64,000 nucleotides of DNA, from contig NZ_QPIG01000005.1 of the NCBI RefSeq assembly GCF_003337215.1, forward strand, positions 62,001 through 126,000, read 5' to 3'. This DNA is from Oceanihabitans sediminis. Lineage in GTDB: Bacteria; Bacteroidota; Bacteroidia; Flavobacteriales; Flavobacteriaceae. Position 1 is the first letter of the stretch. The number at the start of each line of letters is the position of its first letter. The position numbers and the translations under genes are program-made. Below the pieces are notes generated by a model, which was not told the origin of the DNA, did no database searches, and worked only from the letters and a program-made list of their open reading frames with translations. Below are positions 56,465 through 64,000 of the stretch, one piece after another.

Positions 56465-57166
56465 TTAAATCTTTAATACTATAGCCCCCTTTTCATTAAT
56501 AATCTGTTTAGACTTATCAAAAGTATCTACAACAGCATATCCATTATAAAATGGCTCCACCATAGCATACCTATCTGCATACAATTCATTTCCTGTTATA
56601 TCTATATGGTACCAACCATAATTATCTTTTGCTATAGCATAGTTTTTATGAAAAACCCCTAAATCCAAAAACTCTATGTCATTTAGAAAGTTTCCATTCT
56701 TATCTATATGTTTATAAAAGCCATTTAATTGCTTCACACATGCATAGCCATCTTTAAAGTCCCCTACAAATTTATATTTTGCTTTGTATACAGCCTTCCC
56801 TTTTAAATCTATATGAAAATATTGATTGTTAAAATCCCTAACAGAACATATTTTTTCTTGATAATTGCCTGTCCAAGCATAATTTTCATCATAAACTCGT
56901 TTCCCTTTTTCATTAATATGAAACCATGAATCATTAGCTACTACACTAGCTCGTTTAAAATAAAATCCAAACGCTCTATCATAACGTTCTTTATAAACCT
57001 CCTTCCCACTTATATCAATATGATACCAACCTGATTCTTCACAAACAGGCGCTAAACCTTCTGAGTGAAATTTTAATATTTGAAGAAATCTCTTATTAAA
57101 AATTTGCTTATTTTTATAAATGAAATATGTTCCATCTTTTGACACCTTTATTTCGTTGTATTTCAT
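56465..57166 (-). CDS. WG-repeat protein, last gene of the five-gene operon
   Basis: A 233-residue cytosolic protein made almost wholly of six WG-type repeats of about 34 residues (near 39-72, 73-105, 106-139, 141-174, 176-208 and 209-233). Each is built on an A-x-V core, a GWYHID or WFHIN segment and a G-K-x-V-Y-x-x-x-Y ending. WG repeats form beta hairpins and usually serve as binding surfaces. The stop codons are shared with nothing downstream; the start overlaps the carbamoyltransferase stop by one base. It may be a scaffold, a sensor, or, more speculatively, a substrate of the other enzymes. Confidence 0.85.
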   Translation of the reverse strand: MKYNEIKVSKDGTYFIYKNKQIFNKRFLQILKFHSEGLAPVCEESGWYHIDISGKEVYKERYDRAFGFYFKRASVVANDSWFHINEKGKRVYDENYAWTGNYQEKICSVRDFNNQYFHIDLKGKAVYKAKYKFVGDFKDGYACVKQLNGFYKHIDKNGNFLNDIEFLDLGVFHKNYAIAKDNYGWYHIDITGNELYADRYAMVEPFYNGYAVVDTFDKSKQIINEKGAIVLKI

Positions 57167-58941
57167 TATCTTAAAATTAAAAAGTCATTTAATACCAGAA
57201 TATCGATAGAGTTTTGTTTAAGAATTTTTAATGCTTCTTTAGGAGTATTTACAATTGGCTCCTCATGAATATTAAAACTAGTATTTATAATAATTGGAAT
57301 TCCTGTTAATTCATAGTAATTTTTAATAATATTATATAAACGAGAATTATCATATTGCCTAACAACTTGCGGTCTAGCAGTACCATCTACATGTACAGTC
57401 GCAGGAGCCAATTGCTTATGTTTTTCAGTAACATCAAAAGTCATAGTCATAAATTGGCTAGCGACATTATTTGCTTCCCAATTTTTATACATATCCTTTG
57501 CATACTCCTCTAAAACAGCAGGAGCAAATGGCATAAATTCAGTTCTATTAAGTCGTTTATTCAAACTAGTGTTTATCGTTTTATTTGTTGGTGCTGCTAG
57601 TATTGATCTATTTCCTAATGCCCTTGGACCATACTCCATCCTCCCATTAAAATGGGCAATTATTTTTCCCTTTGAAATTAGTTCAGCTATTTCTTTTTCA
57701 ATATTTTTTGGCATTACATAATTAATATTTTCTTCATCTAAAATTTGCTGTATTTCTATATTAGTATATTCCTTTCCTAGATTTACAGTTTTTAATCGTG
57801 TAGGATGAAAATCTGATTTTAGAACATTATATTCGGTGAATAATGCTGCTCCAACAGAAAGCCCGCTATCATTCATTGCAGGAAAAACATATATATTATT
57901 AATACAATCTAATTCTTGTATTTTTTGATTCAATTTCACATTTGCAAATACTCCACCAGCTAAAACTACATTTTTTATTTTAGTTTGTTTAACAGTATTA
58001 CGTATATGCTGTAAGACAACATCTTCTAATCTCTTTTGAACAGCATAAGCTATATCTTCTTTTGAAAACCCTTTTAAAGGTAACCTAAAGCTTAACAACT
58101 GTTTTTCTTTCTGCGCTAAGTATTCTTCTTCATTAAAAGAGTTTCCTCCAGTATTTGAGTTAAACCCATTTTTCCACTTTTTTGAAATGTAATCATTAAT
58201 TTCAAAAGCGATATGTTTAGAAAAAAAGTCTGACTTTTCAGTATCGTATTCTATAAACTCTTCAAAAATTGATTCTAACTTTTTATTTGGCTTTCCATAG
58301 GCTGCAAGCCCTGTTACTTTACCTTCATGCCTACCACTTATAAACCCGAGAATTTCAGTTATTATCATATAAAATAACCCTGGTGAGTAAAACCCATTTA
58401 ATCGTTTTAAAACTTTTATTTTTCCTGATTCCCCAATTGCCGTTATACCCGACATGGAAAAATCACCCATACCATCAATTGTAATTATTGTCGCACGTTT
58501 CCATGGAGATGTATGATAAGCTGAAGAAGCATGAGCAACATGATGCTCTACATATACCTTTTTGGCATGTTTTAGATTATAGGGCAAGTACCTTTTTAAA
58601 TCCGTACACCTATATGTTTCCTTTAAATAATTATTCAAAAAAACTCCTGATTCAAAATAAGTTTGTATAGCATACTTTGTTACAGCTTTAAATTGCCATA
58701 ACGGACTCTTATCAGGCATCGCTACTATATCTATTTCAGAAGCTTTTAATCCGCTAATTTTTAAAACATCCCTAAGTGCTTCTATAGGAAATCTACCTTC
58801 GTTTTTATTTCTTGTATAACGCTCCTCATCCACTGCTGCAATGATTTCTCCATTTTTCACAATACATACTCCAGAATTATGCATTTCTCTTTTACTATTT
58901 GAGGAAAAACCATGAAGACCAAGTATGTATTTATTTTTCAT
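57166..58941 (-). CDS. NodU/CmcH-type O-carbamoyltransferase
   Basis: A 591-residue carbamoyltransferase. The N-terminal Kae1-like ATP-binding domain has the metal-binding HHVAHA at 133-138 and DGMGD at 156-160; VEGKVTGLAAYGKP-like and AGGVFANVKLNQ motifs follow. The C-terminal domain has GRMEYGPRALGNRSILAAP. Members make carbamoyl-adenylate from carbamoyl phosphate and ATP and carbamoylate a hydroxyl group of a sugar or natural product (nodulation factors, cephamycin, tobramycin). The start overlaps the methyltransferase gene by 11 bases, so the two are co-translated. Confidence 0.92.
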   Translation of the reverse strand: MKNKYILGLHGFSSNSKREMHNSGVCIVKNGEIIAAVDEERYTRNKNEGRFPIEALRDVLKISGLKASEIDIVAMPDKSPLWQFKAVTKYAIQTYFESGVFLNNYLKETYRCTDLKRYLPYNLKHAKKVYVEHHVAHASSAYHTSPWKRATIITIDGMGDFSMSGITAIGESGKIKVLKRLNGFYSPGLFYMIITEILGFISGRHEGKVTGLAAYGKPNKKLESIFEEFIEYDTEKSDFFSKHIAFEINDYISKKWKNGFNSNTGGNSFNEEEYLAQKEKQLLSFRLPLKGFSKEDIAYAVQKRLEDVVLQHIRNTVKQTKIKNVVLAGGVFANVKLNQKIQELDCINNIYVFPAMNDSGLSVGAALFTEYNVLKSDFHPTRLKTVNLGKEYTNIEIQQILDEENINYVMPKNIEKEIAELISKGKIIAHFNGRMEYGPRALGNRSILAAPTNKTINTSLNKRLNRTEFMPFAPAVLEEYAKDMYKNWEANNVASQFMTMTFDVTEKHKQLAPATVHVDGTARPQVVRQYDNSRLYNIIKNYYELTGIPIIINTSFNIHEEPIVNTPKEALKILKQNSIDILVLNDFLILR

Positions 58942-59905
58942 CTTTTTTTGCTACAATTAGATGTTGTAAATCATTGATTTTTTTAATTTCTAAAATAGTA
59001 AATCCACCTTTTGAAAGCAGTGTGTTATAGGCCGTTAAATTTCGTTCAAAACTTTTAGTTATAACATGCATATTTAAAGATAATAATGCTGCTTCATCTT
59101 TAATTGTATCTGTTAAATTCTCTATTATATACAAGTTTCCATTTTCAGGAAGTGCTCTATATACATTATTTATAATTTGGCTTGCCTTTTCATCATCCCA
59201 ATCATGTAATACTCTAGACAACAATATAGCTTCAGACAACTTAGGTACACTAACAAAAAAATCTCCTGCAACAAGATTTACATCTTTACTAGCCATACTT
59301 TTTTCAATAACCAATTCTAAATCAAACAAATAACACTTGACACCAGGATTTTCTTTCTTTATTATTGATATACAAGCTCCATAGCCACCGCCTACATCCA
59401 TCAAGCTATTATGTACACTAAAATCAAAAACATCAGCTATGTGTTTATAATCATCTTTAGCATAAGCAAACATCGCTTTATGGTAGTTTTCTAGCTTAGC
59501 TTCATCTTGATTTAGAAAATCGAAATAATTCATTTTGTGTTTATTCTCAAAAAAACTCTTACCAGACTTAATGGATTGATCTAAATCATTCCATGCTTCT
59601 AAGTGATCATCAGACCAATTCATACAAGCATACTTTAAGCTTTCTGGATGATTTTCAGTTAATAAAACCGATAAATTATTTAGCACATATTTATCTTCAA
59701 TTATATCTAAGAAATTTATATTTAGTAGCCCTTTAAGTAATAAGTCTATATTATTTTCAGGAACATTTAATAAATTTGATACCTGTTGTAGTGTTTTACC
59801 TTCTACACTTAAAACATCAAACAAACCTAATTTACAAGCTGCATTTACAGTCATGTACTTCCAATGTTCCGTGAAAAAAGATTTTAAGTATTCTTTACTT
59901 TTCAT
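58931..59905 (-). CDS. SAM-dependent O-methyltransferase
   Basis: A 324-residue methyltransferase of the plant/polyketide O-methyltransferase type. Residues 10-95 are a dimerisation winged-helix domain (AACKLGLFDVLSVEGKTLQQVSNLLNVPE). The SAM-binding motif DVGGGYG is at 170-176 and the catalytic histidine H234 sits in VLHDWDDEKA. Such enzymes methylate hydroxyls of small molecules or, in natural-product clusters, of precursors. It overlaps both neighbours (11 bases each), marking one co-translated operon. Confidence 0.92.
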   Translation of the reverse strand: MKSKEYLKSFFTEHWKYMTVNAACKLGLFDVLSVEGKTLQQVSNLLNVPENNIDLLLKGLLNINFLDIIEDKYVLNNLSVLLTENHPESLKYACMNWSDDHLEAWNDLDQSIKSGKSFFENKHKMNYFDFLNQDEAKLENYHKAMFAYAKDDYKHIADVFDFSVHNSLMDVGGGYGACISIIKKENPGVKCYLFDLELVIEKSMASKDVNLVAGDFFVSVPKLSEAILLSRVLHDWDDEKASQIINNVYRALPENGNLYIIENLTDTIKDEAALLSLNMHVITKSFERNLTAYNTLLSKGGFTILEIKKINDLQHLIVAKKDEK

Positions 59906-60506
59906 TTATTAGTTTTTCTTTTAAGCCTATGATCTGATTATCACTCAAACCACAAGACCTTAAATAATCAATAATACCACCTTCGCTTTCAATAACATCA
60001 ATAGCTATTTTTAATTTATCTAAAGACACATCCATTTCACTTGCTAAATAATCTGCATATAACTGCTCTTGAGGTGATTCTAAAAGTAGGTGTAATAAGG
60101 AACATATTATTCCAGTTCTATCCTTTCCTGCATGACAATGAATAGCAATAGCGCCAGTTTCTTCTTCCAAAATAGTTTCAAATGTTTTCTTTACTGCATC
60201 TTTACATCCCATAGCAAAAAAGCGATATGCTATTTCGTGATTAGTACCATTGTTGTGCTTTTCTTTGAACCAATCTGGTTGAGCCCAAGGATCAAATTGT
60301 GCTTTAACGTATTTAACCTTCCCTAGTATTTGATCTGAAAACGAAATCTCTTCAATTTCTCTATCCGCTCTTAAGTCTATAATGGATTTAATATTCTTTT
60401 CTTCTAATAATTCTTCATTATCTAATAAATCAAAAACTGATGCTCTATAAATTAAACCTTTTTTAATTTTTAAATTGAATTTAGAAAGATCTCTGAAATT
60501 TCTCAT
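59895..60506 (-). CDS. CX5R protein tyrosine phosphatase-like enzyme
   Basis: A 203-residue phosphatase with the active-site loop HCHAGKDRTG (C124, R130) and the N-terminal NFRDLSKFNL…GLIYRAS segment typical of the bacterial tyrosine-protein phosphatase group (DSP3-like). It may dephosphorylate a protein, an inositol phosphate or an intermediate of the pathway. Its start overlaps the GT/radical-SAM gene by four bases. Confidence 0.88.
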   Translation of the reverse strand: MRNFRDLSKFNLKIKKGLIYRASVFDLLDNEELLEEKNIKSIIDLRADREIEEISFSDQILGKVKYVKAQFDPWAQPDWFKEKHNNGTNHEIAYRFFAMGCKDAVKKTFETILEEETGAIAIHCHAGKDRTGIICSLLHLLLESPQEQLYADYLASEMDVSLDKLKIAIDVIESEGGIIDYLRSCGLSDNQIIGLKEKLINEK

Positions 60507-62800
60507 ACTGGTTTACGCATTACACATGTTTTACAAACATCTTTAGTCTTATAGTTTTGCACTAAATCCGTATAACGTTCACTTTTTAAAACGTCTTGAA
60601 TAGAATCTGTTTTTATATTTCCGAAATCACCTAAAGATTGCCTTAAGTTATCTGGCGCACAACAAGGTGATATTTTACCAGTTGCAGATATCCATAATTC
60701 TTTTTCTAAAAAAGGGCATTCATAATCTTCCGGAACCACTTTAAGTTCGTTATCTTCAATTGGAACGATGTTTTCTAATAATACTCTCTCTCCGTTTGGT
60801 TTTCTATACCTCTCTGCTGCTGCATGTGCTTCTTTAACATAGATATTCCACTGCTTTACACTTTCTGGAGTTGCCTTCATTGATAATGCTTTGATTTCGT
60901 CAAAATGATCCCAAAGCTGATGTCCTTTCACTCTATCCACCCCTAATGACGCAGCTAGTTTAATAATATCCGTTAATTCATGCATATTATTTTGCATAAA
61001 TGTTAATTGCCATGTTACACGACAGAAATAACCATTTTCTTTAAAATACCAATCTCTATATGCTATAAACTCTTTTACATTTGCAATTGCTTTTTCAAAA
61101 TCTAAACCATGCATAACTTTTTTAGAAGTCTCTGCAGTAGCTCCGTTCCAACTTATTTTAACATCTGTAGTATTAGGTACTATCAACTTAGCCCAATCTA
61201 AAACAGACTTTTTTGGAAATGTGCCATTTGTAGTTAGGTTAATTTTTATACCATGTTGTTTAGCTAAATCAAAAATCTGATCAAACTGCTTATACAATAA
61301 TGGCTCCCCCATTGTTGATGGTATAATTTCTTTTACTCCTAATGCGGACGCTTGCTCAAAAATTTGTTGCACCGTTTCAAAATCCATGCGCCTGCGTTTA
61401 ATTCCTGTCTCTTTATAAAGCGTATCTATAAAATCACTATACGGACTATGCTCTTCGCACATGATACATTTAAGATTACAATCTTCAGGATTAGTGTCAA
61501 TAGTTATTCTCCAAAATTTACCAGGGTTTGTATAACGCTTATATATACTTATTAATTTATCACAATGCTCTTTAATATCAGGAACACTTCCGTTTTGAGA
61601 GTACAGATATCCTTTAGCTCCATAAGCTTTCATTTTGTCCGGGTTGGTCACTGCAAAGTTTAATTGTTCTGCTAATGCATTTACATCTCTATGCTTAAAT
61701 AATAGTCCATTTACTTGATGTTGTACATATTCTTTCATACCCCCAAAGTCAGCAGTAATTACAGGGATTTTACAGGCTTGTGCTTCATGAATTACTAAAG
61801 GTGAGTTTTCTCCCCAAATGGAAGGCACTACAATACAATCTACATGTGCAAAAACATCATTAGCCAAATTATGGTTTATATACTCACCCATAAATTCCAC
61901 TGTGTTTTCTGAGTTTGTTGCTAATGCCTTTAAGGCAGCTGTACTTTGACCATTATCTCTACCATAAATTTTCAATACAGCAGGAGTTTTTACTTGCTTA
62001 AAAGCTTGTATTAATTGGTCTATTCCTTTTGCAGGAATATGTGTTCCTATATATCCAAATGTAAACACCTCTTTGGTATTCACTTTCTCCGTTTGAGTTA
62101 AATAATGCGTTGGAAAACCATAGTCTAAATAGATGATTTTGGATGTAGGCACATTAAAATCGGTCACAAATCTATCCTGAAGGTATTTAGAAGGCGCTAT
62201 AAATAAATCTACTTTATCAATTATTGCTTTTGTTTCTTGCATTCTTCGGTTCACCCAATTACTCCAATTATCTATATCTATTTGCTCTTCTTCTTTATTT
62301 CCACTAAAATAGACTTGATAGCAGCTTGTAGCACATTTTTTATCCTCTTGACCAGAACAAAGCATTGTGTTGCACTCTTTACCAATACTTCGAGTTAAAA
62401 ACTGTCCTCTTGGACACATTAACCAAAAGTCATGTAAAGTAAAAACGATGGGAATTTGTAATGTATTTAGAACATCAATTAAACCTGTTGATAAATGATT
62501 TAAATGTCCAACATGCGCAACATCTGGATTTAATTGCTCTACCAGTTCTTTAAAATTATCATCCATTGGTTGATGCCTATAACCATCTTTACCGTTAGGA
62601 TTATTAACAAAATATAAGTTTAAATTTTCACTTACTTGATCGTGGCGAATTTGAAAATCTGGAGCATAGGGATTCTGTTCTCTTGTAAAAACGGAAACTC
62701 TATGGTCTTTTGATAATTGATTACAAATGGATTGGCTATAGACTTCTGACCCTGCATTGTAATTTGGTGGGTAGCCATGAATTATTTTTAATATGTGCAT
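60503..62800 (-). CDS. Fused family-4 glycosyltransferase / radical SAM / SPASM protein
   Basis: A 765-residue two-part enzyme. Residues 1-425 are a GT-B fold family-4 glycosyltransferase: N-terminal GYPPNYNAGSEVY, and EX7E at E331/E339 (ENSPLVIHE). Residues 426-765 are a radical SAM domain with CNLKCIMC (C441, C445, C448), TMGEP at 496-500 in place of the usual GGE motif, and a C-terminal SPASM region with C695, C713, C714, C756 and C759 for extra Fe-S clusters. SPASM enzymes mostly modify peptides or sugars. Fusing both in one chain suggests that glycosylation and the radical step act on the same product. First gene of the operon, transcribed from about 62810. Confidence 0.92.
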   Translation of the reverse strand: MHILKIIHGYPPNYNAGSEVYSQSICNQLSKDHRVSVFTREQNPYAPDFQIRHDQVSENLNLYFVNNPNGKDGYRHQPMDDNFKELVEQLNPDVAHVGHLNHLSTGLIDVLNTLQIPIVFTLHDFWLMCPRGQFLTRSIGKECNTMLCSGQEDKKCATSCYQVYFSGNKEEEQIDIDNWSNWVNRRMQETKAIIDKVDLFIAPSKYLQDRFVTDFNVPTSKIIYLDYGFPTHYLTQTEKVNTKEVFTFGYIGTHIPAKGIDQLIQAFKQVKTPAVLKIYGRDNGQSTAALKALATNSENTVEFMGEYINHNLANDVFAHVDCIVVPSIWGENSPLVIHEAQACKIPVITADFGGMKEYVQHQVNGLLFKHRDVNALAEQLNFAVTNPDKMKAYGAKGYLYSQNGSVPDIKEHCDKLISIYKRYTNPGKFWRITIDTNPEDCNLKCIMCEEHSPYSDFIDTLYKETGIKRRRMDFETVQQIFEQASALGVKEIIPSTMGEPLLYKQFDQIFDLAKQHGIKINLTTNGTFPKKSVLDWAKLIVPNTTDVKISWNGATAETSKKVMHGLDFEKAIANVKEFIAYRDWYFKENGYFCRVTWQLTFMQNNMHELTDIIKLAASLGVDRVKGHQLWDHFDEIKALSMKATPESVKQWNIYVKEAHAAAERYRKPNGERVLLENIVPIEDNELKVVPEDYECPFLEKELWISATGKISPCCAPDNLRQSLGDFGNIKTDSIQDVLKSERYTDLVQNYKTKDVCKTCVMRKPV

Positions 62801-62840
62801 TTAAAATGTAGTCTTTTTGAAATCTAAAATTGTATTTATA

Positions 62841-64000
62841 TTATAATTTGATAAGATCTAATATTAACGATCCTATGTTTGTATTTAAGTTATTATTGTC
62901 ACCCAAAACAGATACAAATCCCATTTTACACTGATGATCTATTTCTCTATGATTATCTTCATGGTCTTTGGAGTAATCATCCGTTAAATAAGATTTAAAT
63001 TTGTTTTCAGAATCCGTTCCAGGGTAAAGAAGCATTGCTTTTTCTGCATCCCAAAAACGGCAATAGGTGTACATTTGACGTAAATCACCAACGGAAGCAG
63101 CGGTCTTATTAGGCCTTTTCCATTTGGTGTCTATTATGTAGGTGGTCTCTCCTTCTCTCAAAACAACATCAGGTCTTAAACTATTATTACCCCAAAAAGA
63201 TTTAGATTCTTGTCCTGAAACTGTAATCCCTGTTCCAACACAAGCTTTCTGAAGCTGTTTTAATATATATTCTTCCCAAAGGACATTCATATCAAAAAGA
63301 AGAGATAACATCTTTTCTTTTCCACTAGAAATATCTGGAGAATAGTTTAAAATAATCAATCTAGCTAATTCTAAAGCAGAACTATAAGCATTTGATTTTC
63401 GATTTAATTGTATCGAGTTTAATTGTTTTGCAGTAATAGTCTTGTTTGTTACTTCCGGAAAGTTCAACAACACTCTATTAGTTAAATCCTGTAACCTAGA
63501 ACCTTTTGTAAATTGTTCAACAACAGTTAAAGCTTTATATAAAACCTGGTGAAGAAAGTGATCTTGATCATAAACTTGATGCGTGGTATAGAATCGCTCC
63601 TTATGAACACAATTCTTCCTAATATGATTTGCAAACTCTAGCTTACCTTTTAATGCTTTTGTATTACGTGTTTGCTTTCGGTATTGTTTTATTAATCCTT
63701 TCCTAACAAGGTTTTCAATCTCGAATAGATACAACTCAAAGTATACTTCTAATAAATTAAGGTGCTGTCTTTTTACATGAGCTACGCCAGAAGATTCTGC
63801 TTTAAGTTTCCCACAAGCTTGAAGCATTTTGATTAAAACACCTTTCCATTTCCTGTCCTCATCATCTTTATCTGCCTTAGGATGAATTTCTATAGTTAAA
63901 CCATCTACCTGAATAACGCCAACATATTGATTAAACTTAATACCCTTAGCAATTGGTTCAAAATAATTACCATCATGGTACTCATTCAGTTTTAATAAAG
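62841..64000 (-). CDS. mcrC: McrC, 5-methylcytosine restriction subunit (5' end outside window)
   Basis: The frame is open from the window edge to the stop at 62841, without an internal gap: …EPIAKGIKFNQYVGVIQVDGLTIEIHPKADKDD… precedes the in-frame ATG at 63827. This N-terminal segment is the McrC family start, so the gene extends beyond the window. The C-terminal nuclease shows RPDVVL and YIIDTKWKRP, a PD-(D/E)xK core. McrC works with the GTPase McrB, expected upstream outside the window, to cut modified DNA. It lies 40 bp upstream of the GT/radical-SAM operon on the same strand. Confidence 0.9.
   Translation of the reverse strand, partial: LLKLNEYHDGNYFEPIAKGIKFNQYVGVIQVDGLTIEIHPKADKDDEDRKWKGVLIKMLQACGKLKAESSGVAHVKRQHLNLLEVYFELYLFEIENLVRKGLIKQYRKQTRNTKALKGKLEFANHIRKNCVHKERFYTTHQVYDQDHFLHQVLYKALTVVEQFTKGSRLQDLTNRVLLNFPEVTNKTITAKQLNSIQLNRKSNAYSSALELARLIILNYSPDISSGKEKMLSLLFDMNVLWEEYILKQLQKACVGTGITVSGQESKSFWGNNSLRPDVVLREGETTYIIDTKWKRPNKTAASVGDLRQMYTYCRFWDAEKAMLLYPGTDSENKFKSYLTDDYSKDHEDNHREIDHQCKMGFVSVLGDNNNLNTNIGSLILDLIKL

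Overview
The window is a stretch of an AT-rich chromosome from a member of the Bacteroidota, almost certainly a (probably marine) Flavobacteriaceae species. The evidence is consistent: a type IX secretion (T9SS) type-B sorting domain, YYY-propeller histidine kinase with LytTR regulator, DUF4290 next to murA, lipoproteins and Sec signal peptides ending in A/S/G-x-Q, and promoters of the Bacteroidota sigma type (TTTG-N19-TAnnTTTG) in front of several genes.

Positions 1-47300 are mostly ordinary core chromosome: the 3' end of a glutamate-synthase-like gene; a LytTR/histidine-kinase pair; lgt with a MopE-like lipoprotein; patatin and M1 peptidase; a lipoprotein homologue of peptide-N-glycosidase F; recG; pheT plus a PAP2 phosphatase; a cold-shock gene; an ABC-F ATPase (YbiT-like); a T9SS cargo protein; the SRP RNA gene (minus strand, 24606-24709); a glutaminyl-peptide cyclotransferase; glyA; fahA; a likely light/oxidative-stress group (DUF2867 SDR with a frameshift, glutathione peroxidase, TspO, SRPBCC protein, photolyase); selO; murA-DUF4290; a tightly overlapping P-loop ATPase-recQ-fmt operon; an HU gene; yqgE; a class IV aminotransferase; and a tRNA with anticodon CAT.

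From the tRNA onward the window is accessory. The 3' end of the tRNA plus its terminator is duplicated 170 bp downstream (an attachment-site-like scar). A saccharopine-dehydrogenase-like gene is followed by about 1.1 kb of decayed DNA with a clear pseudogene. Then come two tandem units (49925-52294 and 52294-54527), each holding a lipoprotein with a C-terminal JAMM-like metallopeptidase motif and a small exported DUF6705-type protein, each ending in a 136-bp inverted repeat whose outer arms pair with the start of the same unit, as integron attC sites do. Two further single-gene units follow, each ending in another shared hairpin repeat. At least three genes in this array carry in-frame stops, and one also has two frameshifts, so the array is decaying or was mis-sequenced.

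The most interesting intact system is a five-gene minus-strand operon (62800 down to 56465) in which all neighbouring genes overlap: a fused family-4 glycosyltransferase/radical-SAM/SPASM protein, a CX5R-type phosphatase, an O-methyltransferase, a NodU/CmcH-type carbamoyltransferase and a WG-repeat protein. It looks like a pathway that builds or attaches a methylated, carbamoylated, glycosylated product. The window closes inside an mcrC gene, part of a probable McrBC restriction system.
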